Shown piece after piece: positions 16,529 to 25,151 of a stretch of 64,000 nt of DNA; position 1 is the first letter of the stretch; the number at the start of each line of letters is the position of its first letter. Under the pieces are notes generated by a model. The model was not told where the DNA came from. It worked only from the letters and a program-made list of their open reading frames with translations, and did no database searches. Origin of the DNA: Clostridium sp. CAG:967 (GTDB taxonomy: Bacteria > Cyanobacteriota > Vampirovibrionia > Gastranaerophilales > Gastranaerophilaceae). Location of the stretch: contig HF991467.1 in NCBI GenBank assembly GCA_000433095.1, positions 25,678 through 89,677 of the forward strand, written 5' to 3'. The translations under genes and the position numbers were made by a program.

Positions 16529-18484
16529 GTGAATTTGAACGAAAATAAGGAAAAGATTGAAAATATAAAGGCAAATGCGCCTAAAAAGACGGGTACTGTT
16601 TCAAATCCTTTGTCGAAACAGTTAAATTCGCTTAAAAAACCTGCCTTGAAACAACCTGTTGAAACTGTAAAAAAACAAGAAAAGAAAGCTTCGAACCCTA
16701 TTTCTGCGGAAACATCAAGTATTGTCGCACGTATTAATAACTTTAATACAAACAAAACTTCTAACAGAATGTATGCCGGCTATATGAACAGTAACGGCAG
16801 CAGTGCTCATAAAGTCATTGATTATGCAGATTTAATCCAGAGCTTAAATTCAGTACTATGTAACAAATCTTCTGTTCATGAACTTTTTATGTCTGTCCAT
16901 GACTTGTTTACCGATAAATTAGGCAGTTTATTTACGGCTTTCGGTGTTTTTCATGAAAAGTCGAAATGCATAAATCTTAAATTGTTCCATTCAATGGGAA
17001 GCACCTACACGTCCAAGCTTTTCTTATCCGACGAAACAAATCCCGTTATTGAATGTTTTAAGACCTGTACTCCCGTGATTAGAGAAGACAACAAGTTTTT
17101 AAACATTCCGTATTTGCAGAACTCTCCTGCTTTAACCCTTCCGTTAATGTCTGTTAACGGATGTAAGGGGGTAATGATTGTCGGAAAAGATAATTTGGAT
17201 TCAAATATCGGACTGTTTTCATTTATTTCAAATTACTGCGCATTATTTATGCACAATTTAGAACTCCAGGAGCAGACCAACAAGTTTGCAAACACTGATA
17301 CTCTTACAGGTTTGTATACCCACAGAGGTTTTCAGGAGGTTCTCAAAGCTGAATTGAAAAAAGCCGAAGACAATGAAACAAACTTGTCTATTATAATGCT
17401 TGATATAAATAATATCTCAAAGATTAACAGAGAACTTGGACATGCCAAAGGCGATGAGGTAATAAAACTTCTTGCCGAAAAGGTTAAGCAGAATGTAAGA
17501 ACAAATGATAAAGCCGGCCGCTACGGCGGTGATGAAATTGCTATTATTCTTCCTGATACTAACACTTCCGATGCTAAGTATCTGGCAGAATATATTACAT
17601 ACTGTCTGTCCTGCTGTTTTGTTGATGATGTAGGTCCTGTTAAGGTTTCTGTTGGTATTGCGACCTACCCTGAATGCAGCAGAGATCAGGAAAAACTTTT
17701 AATTCTTGCAGAGCAGGCAATGTACATTTCCCAGGCTAAAGGCTACAAAGAAGGTATGTCAGCAATCATAAGTTCTGCCGATTTCAATTTCTGGGATGAT
17801 GATGCGTTGAATTCTTTTGCGGAAGTTGTTGCAAAACGTCATGCACAGCTTGGTATCGACTTTGAAGAAGAACTTGTTCATAAGTTTAACAATGAACAAA
17901 TTGTATCTCAAAACCATTTATTTGAACTTGCAAATTCTCTTGCAGGTGCAATTGATGCAAAAGACCCTTACACAAAAGGTCACTCTACTTCAGTTTCAAG
18001 ATATTCCGAAGCTTTGGCACGTGCTATTAATCTTCCTGAAGATGAAGTTCAAAGAATTACTCTTGGTGCATTGCTTCACGATGTTGGTAAAATCGGTATT
18101 CCTGAAAATGTTCTTAAAAAACCTGATAAATTGTCAGATGAAGAATGGCAGATAATGAAACAGCACCCTGTAATCGGAGCTGAAAAAGTACTTGCGCCGA
18201 ATGAAGCCCTAAGAGATTTAATCCCGATGGTAAAATATCACCACGAACATATTGACGGCAGCGGCTATCCCGAAAACCTAAAAGGTGAAGAAATCCCTCT
18301 TGCGGCAAGAATAGTTGCGGTGGCAGATACATTCCACGCACTTATTTCTGACAGACCCTACCGTAAAGGTATGAGTATTGAGAAAGCCTGCAAAATATTA
18401 AAAGAAGGCGCAGGCAAGCAGTGGGACAGCGATTTGGTCCGCCACTTTATAGGCATTGCTCCGGCACTTTCGACAAGTATATAA
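16529..18484 (+). CDS. GGDEF and HD-GYP domain cyclic-di-GMP signalling protein
   Basis: The 651-aa protein starts at GTG (16529). A low-complexity Lys/Pro-rich N-terminus (1-75) is followed by a GAF-like sensory domain (about 105-250), a GGDEF domain (about 255-415) and an HD-GYP domain (about 460-640). The GGDEF signature reads RYGGDEIAI, with Ile for the final Phe, so cyclase activity is uncertain. The HD-GYP phosphodiesterase looks intact: LLHDVGKIGIPENVLKKP, HHEHIDGSGYP and ADTFHALISDRPYR. The protein probably hydrolyses cyclic-di-GMP, with the GGDEF domain acting as GTP-binding regulator or weak cyclase. No TM segment, so cytoplasmic. Confidence 0.88.
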   Translation: MNLNENKEKIENIKANAPKKTGTVSNPLSKQLNSLKKPALKQPVETVKKQEKKASNPISAETSSIVARINNFNTNKTSNRMYAGYMNSNGSSAHKVIDYADLIQSLNSVLCNKSSVHELFMSVHDLFTDKLGSLFTAFGVFHEKSKCINLKLFHSMGSTYTSKLFLSDETNPVIECFKTCTPVIREDNKFLNIPYLQNSPALTLPLMSVNGCKGVMIVGKDNLDSNIGLFSFISNYCALFMHNLELQEQTNKFANTDTLTGLYTHRGFQEVLKAELKKAEDNETNLSIIMLDINNISKINRELGHAKGDEVIKLLAEKVKQNVRTNDKAGRYGGDEIAIILPDTNTSDAKYLAEYITYCLSCCFVDDVGPVKVSVGIATYPECSRDQEKLLILAEQAMYISQAKGYKEGMSAIISSADFNFWDDDALNSFAEVVAKRHAQLGIDFEEELVHKFNNEQIVSQNHLFELANSLAGAIDAKDPYTKGHSTSVSRYSEALARAINLPEDEVQRITLGALLHDVGKIGIPENVLKKPDKLSDEEWQIMKQHPVIGAEKVLAPNEALRDLIPMVKYHHEHIDGSGYPENLKGEEIPLAARIVAVADTFHALISDRPYRKGMSIEKACKILKEGAGKQWDSDLVRHFIGIAPALSTSI

Positions 18485-18516
18485 AATCTGTGTTTATTCT
18501 GTGATATATATATAAT

Positions 18517-18894
18517 ATGGTAAATTTTTTTAAAAATAAATTTAAATATTATAAATTTTTAAAAACACTTATATTTGCAATTATTGTCATAATCTGGTTT
18601 TATTCTTTTCTACATTGGTTATTTTGGAACTGTTTATTAATTGCGATTATTATCGATTTGTGTTCTCAAAGTCCAATTATTGTTCAATTACCAACAGTAT
18701 TTATTATAATTCTCATTTATATATTGATTACAATATTTTATTTTTCTTTTTGGAAGTTTTTTACAGATTATAATCGCAAAGAAACTGACAAAAAGAAAAA
18801 TCTTATTTTGTCAATTTCCAGTATAGTTACATTTTATTTGTGTTTCATATTAACTTTATTTGTATTCTTTTTAATGTTATTCTCAGGACATTAG
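18517..18894 (+). CDS. Small hydrophobic membrane protein
   Basis: The 125-aa frame encodes a very AT-rich, Phe/Ile/Leu-dominated protein with about four membrane segments (roughly 17-34, 35-50, 57-78, 97-122) and a charged loop (TDYNRKETDKKKN). No Shine-Dalgarno precedes the ATG, and no family is recognised. It is convergent with the coiled-coil gene, separated by two bases. The regular hydrophobic pattern favours a real gene, though AT-rich noncoding DNA can mimic this. Confidence 0.5.
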   Translation: MVNFFKNKFKYYKFLKTLIFAIIVIIWFYSFLHWLFWNCLLIAIIIDLCSQSPIIVQLPTVFIIILIYILITIFYFSFWKFFTDYNRKETDKKKNLILSISSIVTFYLCFILTLFVFFLMLFSGH

Positions 18895-18896
18895 AT

Positions 18897-20081
18897 TTAT
18901 TTCATCCATTTTTGCCATTTTATCATTGGTATTATAACAATACTAAGTGTATAATATTTTTGAGCTAAATTTGCATCTTGAACGGTTTTAGCCATATCAA
19001 TAATTATATTTTCACCTTTATTAAAATCATATGTATCAAATACGATTGCATAAAAATCTCCATTACTACTTATATGAGCATATAATATATCAGCATAACC
19101 ATACGTTGCAAATAAATCAAAATTTTCATCCCAATTAAAACGCTTACTGCCTATTTTGACTACTTGTCCTTTCAATAACTGATTTGCATGTTCTTGAAAA
19201 TATTCTTTTATTGTTTCAGAATTACTTATCGCATTTGATATACTGCTATCTGGTTGAAAAATTACACCAATTGTATCTTTTTTTCCGATTTGTTGTTTAA
19301 GTTTATTTGAAACAATTTGTTGTAATTCTTTAGTGGGCAATTCAGATACACTGTGTATAAGATTACCATTTTTCTCTATATAATCTTTGCTTCGAGTAAA
19401 ATTGTAAGAAGATGCTTTCCAGAATTCGTAAGAATTGTGGAGTATATTAGAAGCATGTCCTAATAGAGTTGATGTATCAATAATTTTTTTACTTACTAAT
19501 GGTGAAAGTTCATTTTCAGGAACATAATTATTCATATATGGTGAAGACACAGGTGTCGAGTTGTAAATATTAATAGGAGCTAATTTACCTATATTTAACG
19601 GTCTTTTAGATTGGTTTTTTTTGATTATATCATCAAAGTTACTTTGATAATTTTTCAGTTCATTAATAAGGTTTTCGTAATCATTATTCTGTGCCGCATA
19701 TTCAATTCTTTTTATCTGTTGACGGGCTCTGGTATTAATTTCTTTTTGTTTTGTAAATGATTTTAAAAGATTTTTGTATTCTGTTTTATCTTTAGTATTT
19801 ACCAACTTTTCCAAATATTTTTGTGATAATTTTTGCGACTGAACTTGTATTTGTTTTATGTTCCCGATTGTTGAATCCAACTGCGTTTTTAAATTTGCAA
19901 TTACATTTATATCGGAATTTCGTACAGCTTCTGACAATTGTACTGCAAGTTCTAACGCTTTAAAACTCATGTTTGCCGGGGACTGGGCTACCGTTGCACT
20001 TGTGTTCACGCCGCTGTCATTACTATCAATAATTATTATGTCGTCAGGAAGATAAACATCTGTTGATACTGTTTTGTTCAT
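18897..20081 (-). CDS. Coiled-coil protein of unknown function
   Basis: The 394-aa protein has no signal peptide. Residues about 45-165 are helical coiled-coil (Lys/Gln/Leu-rich), 165-210 are Pro/Ser/Asn-rich linker, and 210-394 look globular, with beta-rich segments such as KDTIGVIFQPDSS and GDFYAIVFDTYDF. I recognise no family. Acidic N-terminus (LPDDIIIIDSNDSG) is notable. An AGGAG ribosome-binding site precedes the ATG. Probably a lineage-specific protein. Confidence 0.6.
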   Translation of the reverse strand: MNKTVSTDVYLPDDIIIIDSNDSGVNTSATVAQSPANMSFKALELAVQLSEAVRNSDINVIANLKTQLDSTIGNIKQIQVQSQKLSQKYLEKLVNTKDKTEYKNLLKSFTKQKEINTRARQQIKRIEYAAQNNDYENLINELKNYQSNFDDIIKKNQSKRPLNIGKLAPINIYNSTPVSSPYMNNYVPENELSPLVSKKIIDTSTLLGHASNILHNSYEFWKASSYNFTRSKDYIEKNGNLIHSVSELPTKELQQIVSNKLKQQIGKKDTIGVIFQPDSSISNAISNSETIKEYFQEHANQLLKGQVVKIGSKRFNWDENFDLFATYGYADILYAHISSNGDFYAIVFDTYDFNKGENIIIDMAKTVQDANLAQKYYTLSIVIIPMIKWQKWMK

Positions 20082-20164
20082 TATTACTCCTTTTTTCTTA
20101 TTATTTGTGGCATTGCAGTTTTGTGCAAGTCTGTGATTTTATATTAATGCTTTCACCTCTCTAC

Positions 20165-20193
20165 TTGCATGTTTTTCAAAAATAGTGTATAAT
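20165..20193 (+). promoter_or_regulatory. Sigma-70-type promoter of the zinc-ribbon gene
   Basis: TTGCAT (20165-20170) and TATAAT (20188-20193) are separated by 17 bases, giving a start about 60 nt ahead of the ATG at 20260. Confidence 0.75.
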
Positions 20194-20259
20194 CATGGGA
20201 ATTAAAGGAATTTTGCAAGAGGTTTCTTTATAGTACCAATTTAAACTAGGAGAACAAAA

Positions 20260-20526
20260 ATGTACCAAGATGAAAAACTTGTTTGTGAAGATTGCGGAGC
20301 AGAATTTATCTTTACAGCAGGTGAACAGGAATTTTATGCTGAAAAAGGTTTAGTGAACAAACCTAAAAGATGTCCGGAATGCAGAAAGAACCGCAGAAAC
20401 AACAACAGAAGACAAAAAAGAATGTATGATGCTGTTTGTTCAAAATGCGGAGCTCAAACTCAGGTTCCGTTCAAACCTATTCCGGGAAAAGAAGTCTATT
20501 GCAAAGATTGCTTTACTAAAGAATAA
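20260..20526 (+). CDS. Double zinc-ribbon protein (zf-trcl type)
   Basis: The 88-aa protein carries two CxxC zinc ribbons. The first, CEDCGAEFIFTAGEQEFYAE with its second pair in RCPECRKNR, matches the zf-trcl domain; the second, CSKCGAQTQVPFKPIPGKEV with CKDC near the end, resembles the CXXC zinc ribbon often fused to it. An Arg/Asn-rich stretch (KNRRNNNRRQKR) between them could bind nucleic acid. The function of this widespread small family is unknown. Strong promoter, AGGAG and a terminator make it monocistronic. Confidence 0.85.
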   Translation: MYQDEKLVCEDCGAEFIFTAGEQEFYAEKGLVNKPKRCPECRKNRRNNNRRQKRMYDAVCSKCGAQTQVPFKPIPGKEVYCKDCFTKE

Positions 20527-20548
20527 TTAAAATTAAATAATTAAAAAA

Positions 20549-20580
20549 ACAGACCGATTTTTTTTACCGGTCTGTTTTCT
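20549..20580 (+). terminator. Intrinsic terminator
   Basis: ACAGACCG and CGGTCTGT form an 8-bp stem around an AT-rich loop, followed by TTTCTTTTT. It ends the zinc-ribbon gene and may also serve the convergent gene at 20583. Confidence 0.8.
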
Positions 20581-20582
20581 TT

Positions 20583-20891
20583 TTATACGCCTATACAGCT
20601 GTTTAGATATTCAATTGTGCTTATTTTTTCGTCGTACAAATACTTGATGAAATTTAAGTAGGCTGCATTGTAAGAAGTTATTACCAGATTTATCTCAAAT
20701 CCGTCGGTACAGAATGGTTCGTAATCGTATACGACATAGCTGTTATATTTACTTTTCCATTCTTTTCTTTCGATACGGCTGTTGTTTTCTTCTACAATAT
20801 CTTCAAGCCACGCAATAATATCTTTATTGACGTTTTTCATTTCCAAGCGATTGTATTTGCTGCAATCGTGACAATCATTTCCCATTAACAT
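20583..20891 (-). CDS. Hypothetical protein with N-terminal CxxC
   Basis: The 102-aa protein begins MLMGNDCHDCSKYN, so a CHDC pair could bind metal. The rest is acidic and mixed alpha/beta with aromatic residues (YNSYVVYDYEPF). No family recognised. GGAG precedes the ATG at a slightly long distance of nine bases; an in-frame ATG at 20885 is an alternative. Convergent with the zinc-ribbon gene. Confidence 0.55.
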   Translation of the reverse strand: MLMGNDCHDCSKYNRLEMKNVNKDIIAWLEDIVEENNSRIERKEWKSKYNSYVVYDYEPFCTDGFEINLVITSYNAAYLNFIKYLYDEKISTIEYLNSCIGV

Positions 20892-21140
20892 GTTAAATTA
20901 CTCCACAAATATGTTATATGTAAATTGTAAACGGGTTCAGACTTAAAATAATCCCCTCTAGGTATAAGTATCAAATAGGCAGATTTGCTAATTTTATTTT
21001 TTATTTTAATCCTCAACAATTTTTTATATGTTTTATCAAACATTTTTTTATTTCATTGGTAAATGTGTCAGCGAGAATTACTATTCAACAAATCTTTATA
21101 ATTAATTGCAAAACAAGGAGTATTTTTATAAAATAAGTTT

Positions 21141-21848
21141 ATGAGTGAAAAGCGTATATTAATAGTTGACGATGACGATGAAATCAGAGAACTTCTGGAA
21201 TTTGACGTTCGTGCAAGCGGGTATTTTGTAGATACTGCCCGTGACGGGTTAGAGGGGTTGAATAAGGCTTTAAATAACACTTATGATTTAATTCTGCTTG
21301 ACGTTATGATGCCTAAAATGAACGGTTTTGACGTATGCAAAAACATTCGTCAGGCAAAACTTGCAATTCCTGTTTTGATGCTTACCGCAAAGGGTACGAT
21401 TGATGATAAAACAGAAGGATTTGACTGCGGAGCTGATGATTATCTGGTTAAACCTTTTGATATTCAGGAAGTTCTTTTGAGAATTAGAGTTTTACTTAGA
21501 CGTAATCAGATTGAAGACAAAACTTCATTATCTGATGAGATTTTGCATGCAGGCGATATTGAAATTTTTCCGGAAACTCTTGAAACTATTGTTGTTAACA
21601 AGAGGGTTAAGCTCACACCTACAGAATTTGAAATATTATACTGCCTGATGCAGCATTTTAACAACCCTGTTACTCTTGCCACATTACTTGATGAGGTATG
21701 GGGGTATGACAGCAACGAAGATGTCAGAATGCTGAGGGTTCATGTGGGTGGTTTGAGAAACAAGATTGAACCTGATACCAAAAATCCGAAATATCTGCAT
21801 ACCGTTACCAATGTTGGTTATAAATTAACTCCGTTCAGTGAGGGGTAA
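21141..21848 (+). CDS. OmpR/PhoB-family response regulator
   Basis: The 235-aa protein has a receiver domain (1-120; acidic pocket DDDDE at 10-14, phosphoacceptor Asp in LILLDVMMPKMNGFD, Lys in DYLVKPF) and a C-terminal winged helix (about 135-232; LTPTEFEILYCLMQHFNNPV, RMLRVHVGGLRNKIEPD, VTNVGYKL). The partner kinase starts three bases later, so they form a two-component pair. The nearest good AAGGAG lies about 20 bases before the ATG, farther than usual, so initiation may be weak. The regulon is unknown. Confidence 0.93.
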   Translation: MSEKRILIVDDDDEIRELLEFDVRASGYFVDTARDGLEGLNKALNNTYDLILLDVMMPKMNGFDVCKNIRQAKLAIPVLMLTAKGTIDDKTEGFDCGADDYLVKPFDIQEVLLRIRVLLRRNQIEDKTSLSDEILHAGDIEIFPETLETIVVNKRVKLTPTEFEILYCLMQHFNNPVTLATLLDEVWGYDSNEDVRMLRVHVGGLRNKIEPDTKNPKYLHTVTNVGYKLTPFSEG

Positions 21849-21850
21849 AA

Positions 21851-23536
21851 GTGAAATTTGTAAAGTTTAAACGTTTAAAAATTGTTGAACAGATTGCTGT
21901 AGTTTTTATTTTTGCAGTGATTATTCCTATGACTATAAGCGGGTTTATCATAAATAATATTAACCAGCAGGCGATGAGATACCAGCTTAGAGAATCTGCT
22001 GTTCTTATTGCAAATATGGTGTCAGATGAAATTGATTTTTTCAACAAAACTGTTTCCAGTAATCTTGAGCAGATTGTGTTTTCGCTTAAGTATTTTAAAA
22101 CTCAGGAAGCTAAAAACGCTTATTTGAAATCTGTTGTGCAAAAACTTCCTGATTGTGAGGAACTCGAAATTGTTAATTCTTCACGACTTGATGAAATTCA
22201 TGAAAGAAACAAACTTAATAAAAAAGCAACTGTTCCTTTAAAAATTAATGAAAATCAATATCTCGTTGCAACTTATAAAATGGATGCAATAAGAGATGAA
22301 CTTTTTAAATCAATTGCTGACGATAAAAGGCAGATTTATGTTTTAACAAATGACGGTGACTTGATTGCGGAACACAATTATACTGATGATGCTTTCAAAA
22401 AAACTGTTTCGCTGCTGCCGAAAAAATTGAAAAAAGATAAGCCTGAAATTTTTGGAGATATAAAAAACCAGCCGCTGGTTTATGTTTCCAAAGACGATCC
22501 GAAAATTACTATTATTGTAAATACAACTGAAAAAGTTACGCAGAAAGCTATTACAAATAACAGTTTAAAAATTATTCTGTCCTGCTTGTTTGCAACGTTA
22601 ACGATTATTTTTGTTGTTGCGCTTTATACATATTACCTTTATATCAACATAAGACAGCTGTTTAAAGGTATTATTGCAATTTCCAAGGGTAATTATGAAC
22701 GTCAAATCAGGCTTTTGACAACAGCTTTTACTCCGCATGAAATCGTTTTTCTTGCATTTGAATTCAATCGTATGGCAACGGAAATTCATAAGTCGTATAT
22801 TCAGTTAAAGAAAAATAACGTTGAGTTAAAACAGTTAAACGAATTCCGTTCTAACCTGATTGATACTGTGAGCCATGAGCTTCGTACTCCTTTGACAAGT
22901 ATTCAGGGTTACACTTCAAGACTTATGCGTCAGGATATTAAAATTGACGAGGAAACACGCCAGAAGTCGTTGAGAATTATAAAAGAACAGTCAGAACGCT
23001 TGAAACGCCTTATAGAAGATTTGCTTACAATTCCTGATATCGAGGGAATGAGATTGAGAACAAAAGTTGAAGAAGTTTATTTACCTGAAATTCTTGAAGA
23101 AGCAAAACTTTTAATCAAAAACAAGGACCAAAAAGAAATAGTTTATAATATAAGCGAGGATTTTCCGCTTATAGAAGCCGATAAAGACAGGCTTATACAG
23201 GTATTTGTAAACCTTCTTGAAAATGCCGCAAAATATGCCTCCGAGGGGTCGGAAATTGTAGTCGACACTGCGGTTGGCGACGGCAATGCAAAAATATTTG
23301 TTAAAAACGACTGTGAAGTAATTCCGCCTAAAAAGTTAAATAAGCTGTTTGAAAAATTTATCAGACTTGATGATAACACCACAAGAACAACACGTGGAAC
23401 AGGGCTGGGATTGTTTATTGTAAAAGGGTTAATTGAGGCAATGAACGGCGAAATTAAGCTTCATAGTGATAAAGACTGCGGTTTCTGTGCCGAAGTTACG
23501 TTGAAGCTTTCACAAGTTGCAGGGGCTGTAAAATGA
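21851..23536 (+). CDS. Membrane sensor histidine kinase
   Basis: The 561-aa kinase has a membrane segment (about 14-34), an extracytoplasmic sensor domain (about 35-235), a second membrane segment (about 238-258), a HAMP linker (about 260-312), HisKA (DTVSHELRTPLTSIQGYTS, phospho-acceptor His) and HATPase_c (VFVNLLENAAKYASEG as N box, RGTGLGLFIVKGLIEAM as G box). It should phosphorylate the response regulator encoded just upstream. The signal is unknown. Its 3' end overlaps tadA by four bases (ATGA). Confidence 0.93.
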   Translation: MKFVKFKRLKIVEQIAVVFIFAVIIPMTISGFIINNINQQAMRYQLRESAVLIANMVSDEIDFFNKTVSSNLEQIVFSLKYFKTQEAKNAYLKSVVQKLPDCEELEIVNSSRLDEIHERNKLNKKATVPLKINENQYLVATYKMDAIRDELFKSIADDKRQIYVLTNDGDLIAEHNYTDDAFKKTVSLLPKKLKKDKPEIFGDIKNQPLVYVSKDDPKITIIVNTTEKVTQKAITNNSLKIILSCLFATLTIIFVVALYTYYLYINIRQLFKGIIAISKGNYERQIRLLTTAFTPHEIVFLAFEFNRMATEIHKSYIQLKKNNVELKQLNEFRSNLIDTVSHELRTPLTSIQGYTSRLMRQDIKIDEETRQKSLRIIKEQSERLKRLIEDLLTIPDIEGMRLRTKVEEVYLPEILEEAKLLIKNKDQKEIVYNISEDFPLIEADKDRLIQVFVNLLENAAKYASEGSEIVVDTAVGDGNAKIFVKNDCEVIPPKKLNKLFEKFIRLDDNTTRTTRGTGLGLFIVKGLIEAMNGEIKLHSDKDCGFCAEVTLKLSQVAGAVK

Positions 23537-23970
23537 AACGTGCAATAAGGCTTGCAAATTCCGTCAAAGGTGAAATCCCTGTAGGAGCATTGATTATTAA
23601 AGACGGGGAAATTATTGCAGAAACTTTTAATCAAAAAGAAACACTGAATGATGTTACGGCTCATGCGGAAATTCTTGCAATCCGTGAAGCGGAACAGAAG
23701 CTCGGGCGCTGGCGTCTGGATGATTGTGAGATGTATGTTACGCTGGAACCCTGTCCGATGTGTGCATGGGCAATTGTGTCGTCCAGAATTAAGGCTGTAT
23801 ACTTCGGGTCTTATGACAATAATTACGGTGCGCTTGGCTCTGTGATTGATGTCAGAAAGCTTGCAAATTCGAAATTAAAAGTTTACGGCGGTATAATGGA
23901 AGAAGAATGTGATAAAATATTAAAGGAATATTTCAAGGAGCTGAGAGATGATTACAAAAACCGAGATTGA
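23533..23970 (+). CDS. tadA: tRNA-specific adenosine deaminase
   Basis: The 145-aa enzyme converts adenosine-34 to inosine in tRNA-Arg(ACG). The zinc/deaminase signature is complete: His44-Ala-Glu46 (TAHAEILAIREA) and Cys74/Cys77 (TLEPCPMCAWAI). The protein begins directly at helix 1 (MKRAIRLANSVKGEIPVGA), about ten residues shorter at the N-terminus than E. coli TadA, as the start overlaps the kinase gene. It overlaps the next gene by 23 bases, indicating tight coupling. Confidence 0.92.
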   Translation: MKRAIRLANSVKGEIPVGALIIKDGEIIAETFNQKETLNDVTAHAEILAIREAEQKLGRWRLDDCEMYVTLEPCPMCAWAIVSSRIKAVYFGSYDNNYGALGSVIDVRKLANSKLKVYGGIMEEECDKILKEYFKELRDDYKNRD

Positions 23971-24712
23971 TAAATTAGCTGAAACTTATGAAACCGTTGA
24001 TTTTATAAAAGATGACCCTATACAATTTCCTCATCGTTTTAATAAAACTAAAGAAGATTGTGAAATTGCAGGCTTTGTGGCATCTCTTCTGGCGTACGGT
24101 AATAGAAAAGTTTTTATAAAAAAATTGAATACATTATTTGAAATTGCTGAAAATGAACCGCATAATTTTATATTAAATTTTGAAGAAGGTGTCCTTGGTG
24201 ATTTTAATTACCGTTTCGGCACAACAGAAGATTTTAATGAAATTTTTCAGGTTTTACGCATGCTTTATGAGAAAGACGGCGGACTTGAAGCACTTTTTAA
24301 ATACGGATATGAAAATCCCGTAAACAGTAATATGTTTATTCCGATTACGGAATATTTTTATTCAAGATTTTCCGAAAATGCGGGACAGGGCTCTTATTTT
24401 ATGATACCTAATCCGAAAAAAGGCGGTGCAATGAAGCGTATGTGTATGTACTTGCGCTGGATGGTAAGAAAAGGTCCTGTGGATTTGGGTATATGGAATT
24501 TTATGAAACCGTCGGAACTCTTAATTCCTCTTGATACCCATGTTGCAAGGCTTTCAAGAGAAATGAGGCTTCTGACAAGAAATGCAAATGATTTTAAATC
24601 AGTTCTAGAAATTACAGAAAATCTTCGTAAATTTGACCCTGAAGATCCGACAAAATATGATTTTGCACTTTTCGGCTACGGTGTAAACGAGCAAAACAGA
24701 ACTAAGAAATAA
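23948..24712 (+). CDS. TIGR02757 (DUF2400) family protein
   Basis: The 254-aa protein matches the TIGR02757 family: opening LAETYETVDFIKDDPIQFPH, then EIAGFVASLLAYGNRKVFIKKL, and a central YLRWMVRKGPVDLGIWNFM with TPS-like PLDTHVARLSREM near the end. The fold resembles the helix-hairpin-helix DNA-glycosylase class, but no activity is established. Last gene of the two-component/tadA operon. Its final bases overlap a degraded minus-strand gene remnant. Confidence 0.82.
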   Translation: MITKTEIDKLAETYETVDFIKDDPIQFPHRFNKTKEDCEIAGFVASLLAYGNRKVFIKKLNTLFEIAENEPHNFILNFEEGVLGDFNYRFGTTEDFNEIFQVLRMLYEKDGGLEALFKYGYENPVNSNMFIPITEYFYSRFSENAGQGSYFMIPNPKKGGAMKRMCMYLRWMVRKGPVDLGIWNFMKPSELLIPLDTHVARLSREMRLLTRNANDFKSVLEITENLRKFDPEDPTKYDFALFGYGVNEQNRTKK

Positions 24713-24803
24713 TATCAGTCAGTTTTTTACCGATACTTTTGCAAAATCTGGCGTAATCATTAATAAAACTTCTAATCCAGGTTCTGTCTTTAAACTTTCC
24801 CAC
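24702..24803 (-). pseudogene. C-terminal remnant of an unknown gene (copy 1)
   Basis: On the minus strand a frame open from 24878 to a TAG at 24702 lacks any ATG. Its tail, FKDRTWIRSFINDYARFCKS then IGKKLTDIIS, is clearly homologous to a second remnant at 53367-53487 (KDGTWVESFINDY, then FCKKVGKQLIDLIS). Both sit just left of a plus-strand solo XRE gene. I take both as decayed ends of a gene family once paired with that regulator type. The family is not recognised. Confidence 0.5.
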
Positions 24804-24883
24804 TTTTGGGATACAAAATAATGAGCAATGCTTTACAATCCCAAATATGGAACTAAATTTTTCTAAAGGAGCAATTGTTTACA

Positions 24884-25144
24884 ATGAATGAAAAAGAAAA
24901 AGAATATTGTAAATTGATAGGCTCGATTATTAGAAAATTGAGAAAACAACAAAACAAAAGTCTTTGCATGTTTGCTTATGAGAATGATATTGCACGTTCA
25001 ACCCTTTCAAGAATTGAAAAAGGTGAAAATGAATGCGGATTAATTACGCTTAAAAAAATCTCTGATGGACTGAACTGGAAAATGTCAGAGTTTTTTAAAT
25101 ATATAGAAGATAATAACGGCGATATTAAACTAATTGATGAATAA
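24884..25144 (+). CDS. Solo XRE-family HTH regulator
   Basis: The 86-aa protein is a single Cro/CI helix-turn-helix domain: LIGSIIRKLRKQQNKSLCMF, then NDIARSTLSRIEKGENECGL, LKKISDGLNWKMSEFF. Start is uncertain: ATG 24884 is 13 bases after AAAGGA, while TTG 24875 is four bases after it; neither spacing is ideal. One of seven small solo HTH genes in the window. A degraded gene lies divergently upstream. Confidence 0.75.
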   Translation: MNEKEKEYCKLIGSIIRKLRKQQNKSLCMFAYENDIARSTLSRIEKGENECGLITLKKISDGLNWKMSEFFKYIEDNNGDIKLIDE

Positions 25145-25151
25145 CATCTTA

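Noticed and set aside
24875..25144. TTG 24875 as a firm start of the XRE gene
   Set aside because: Spacing to AAAGGA is too short; ATG 24884 was preferred though its spacing is long.
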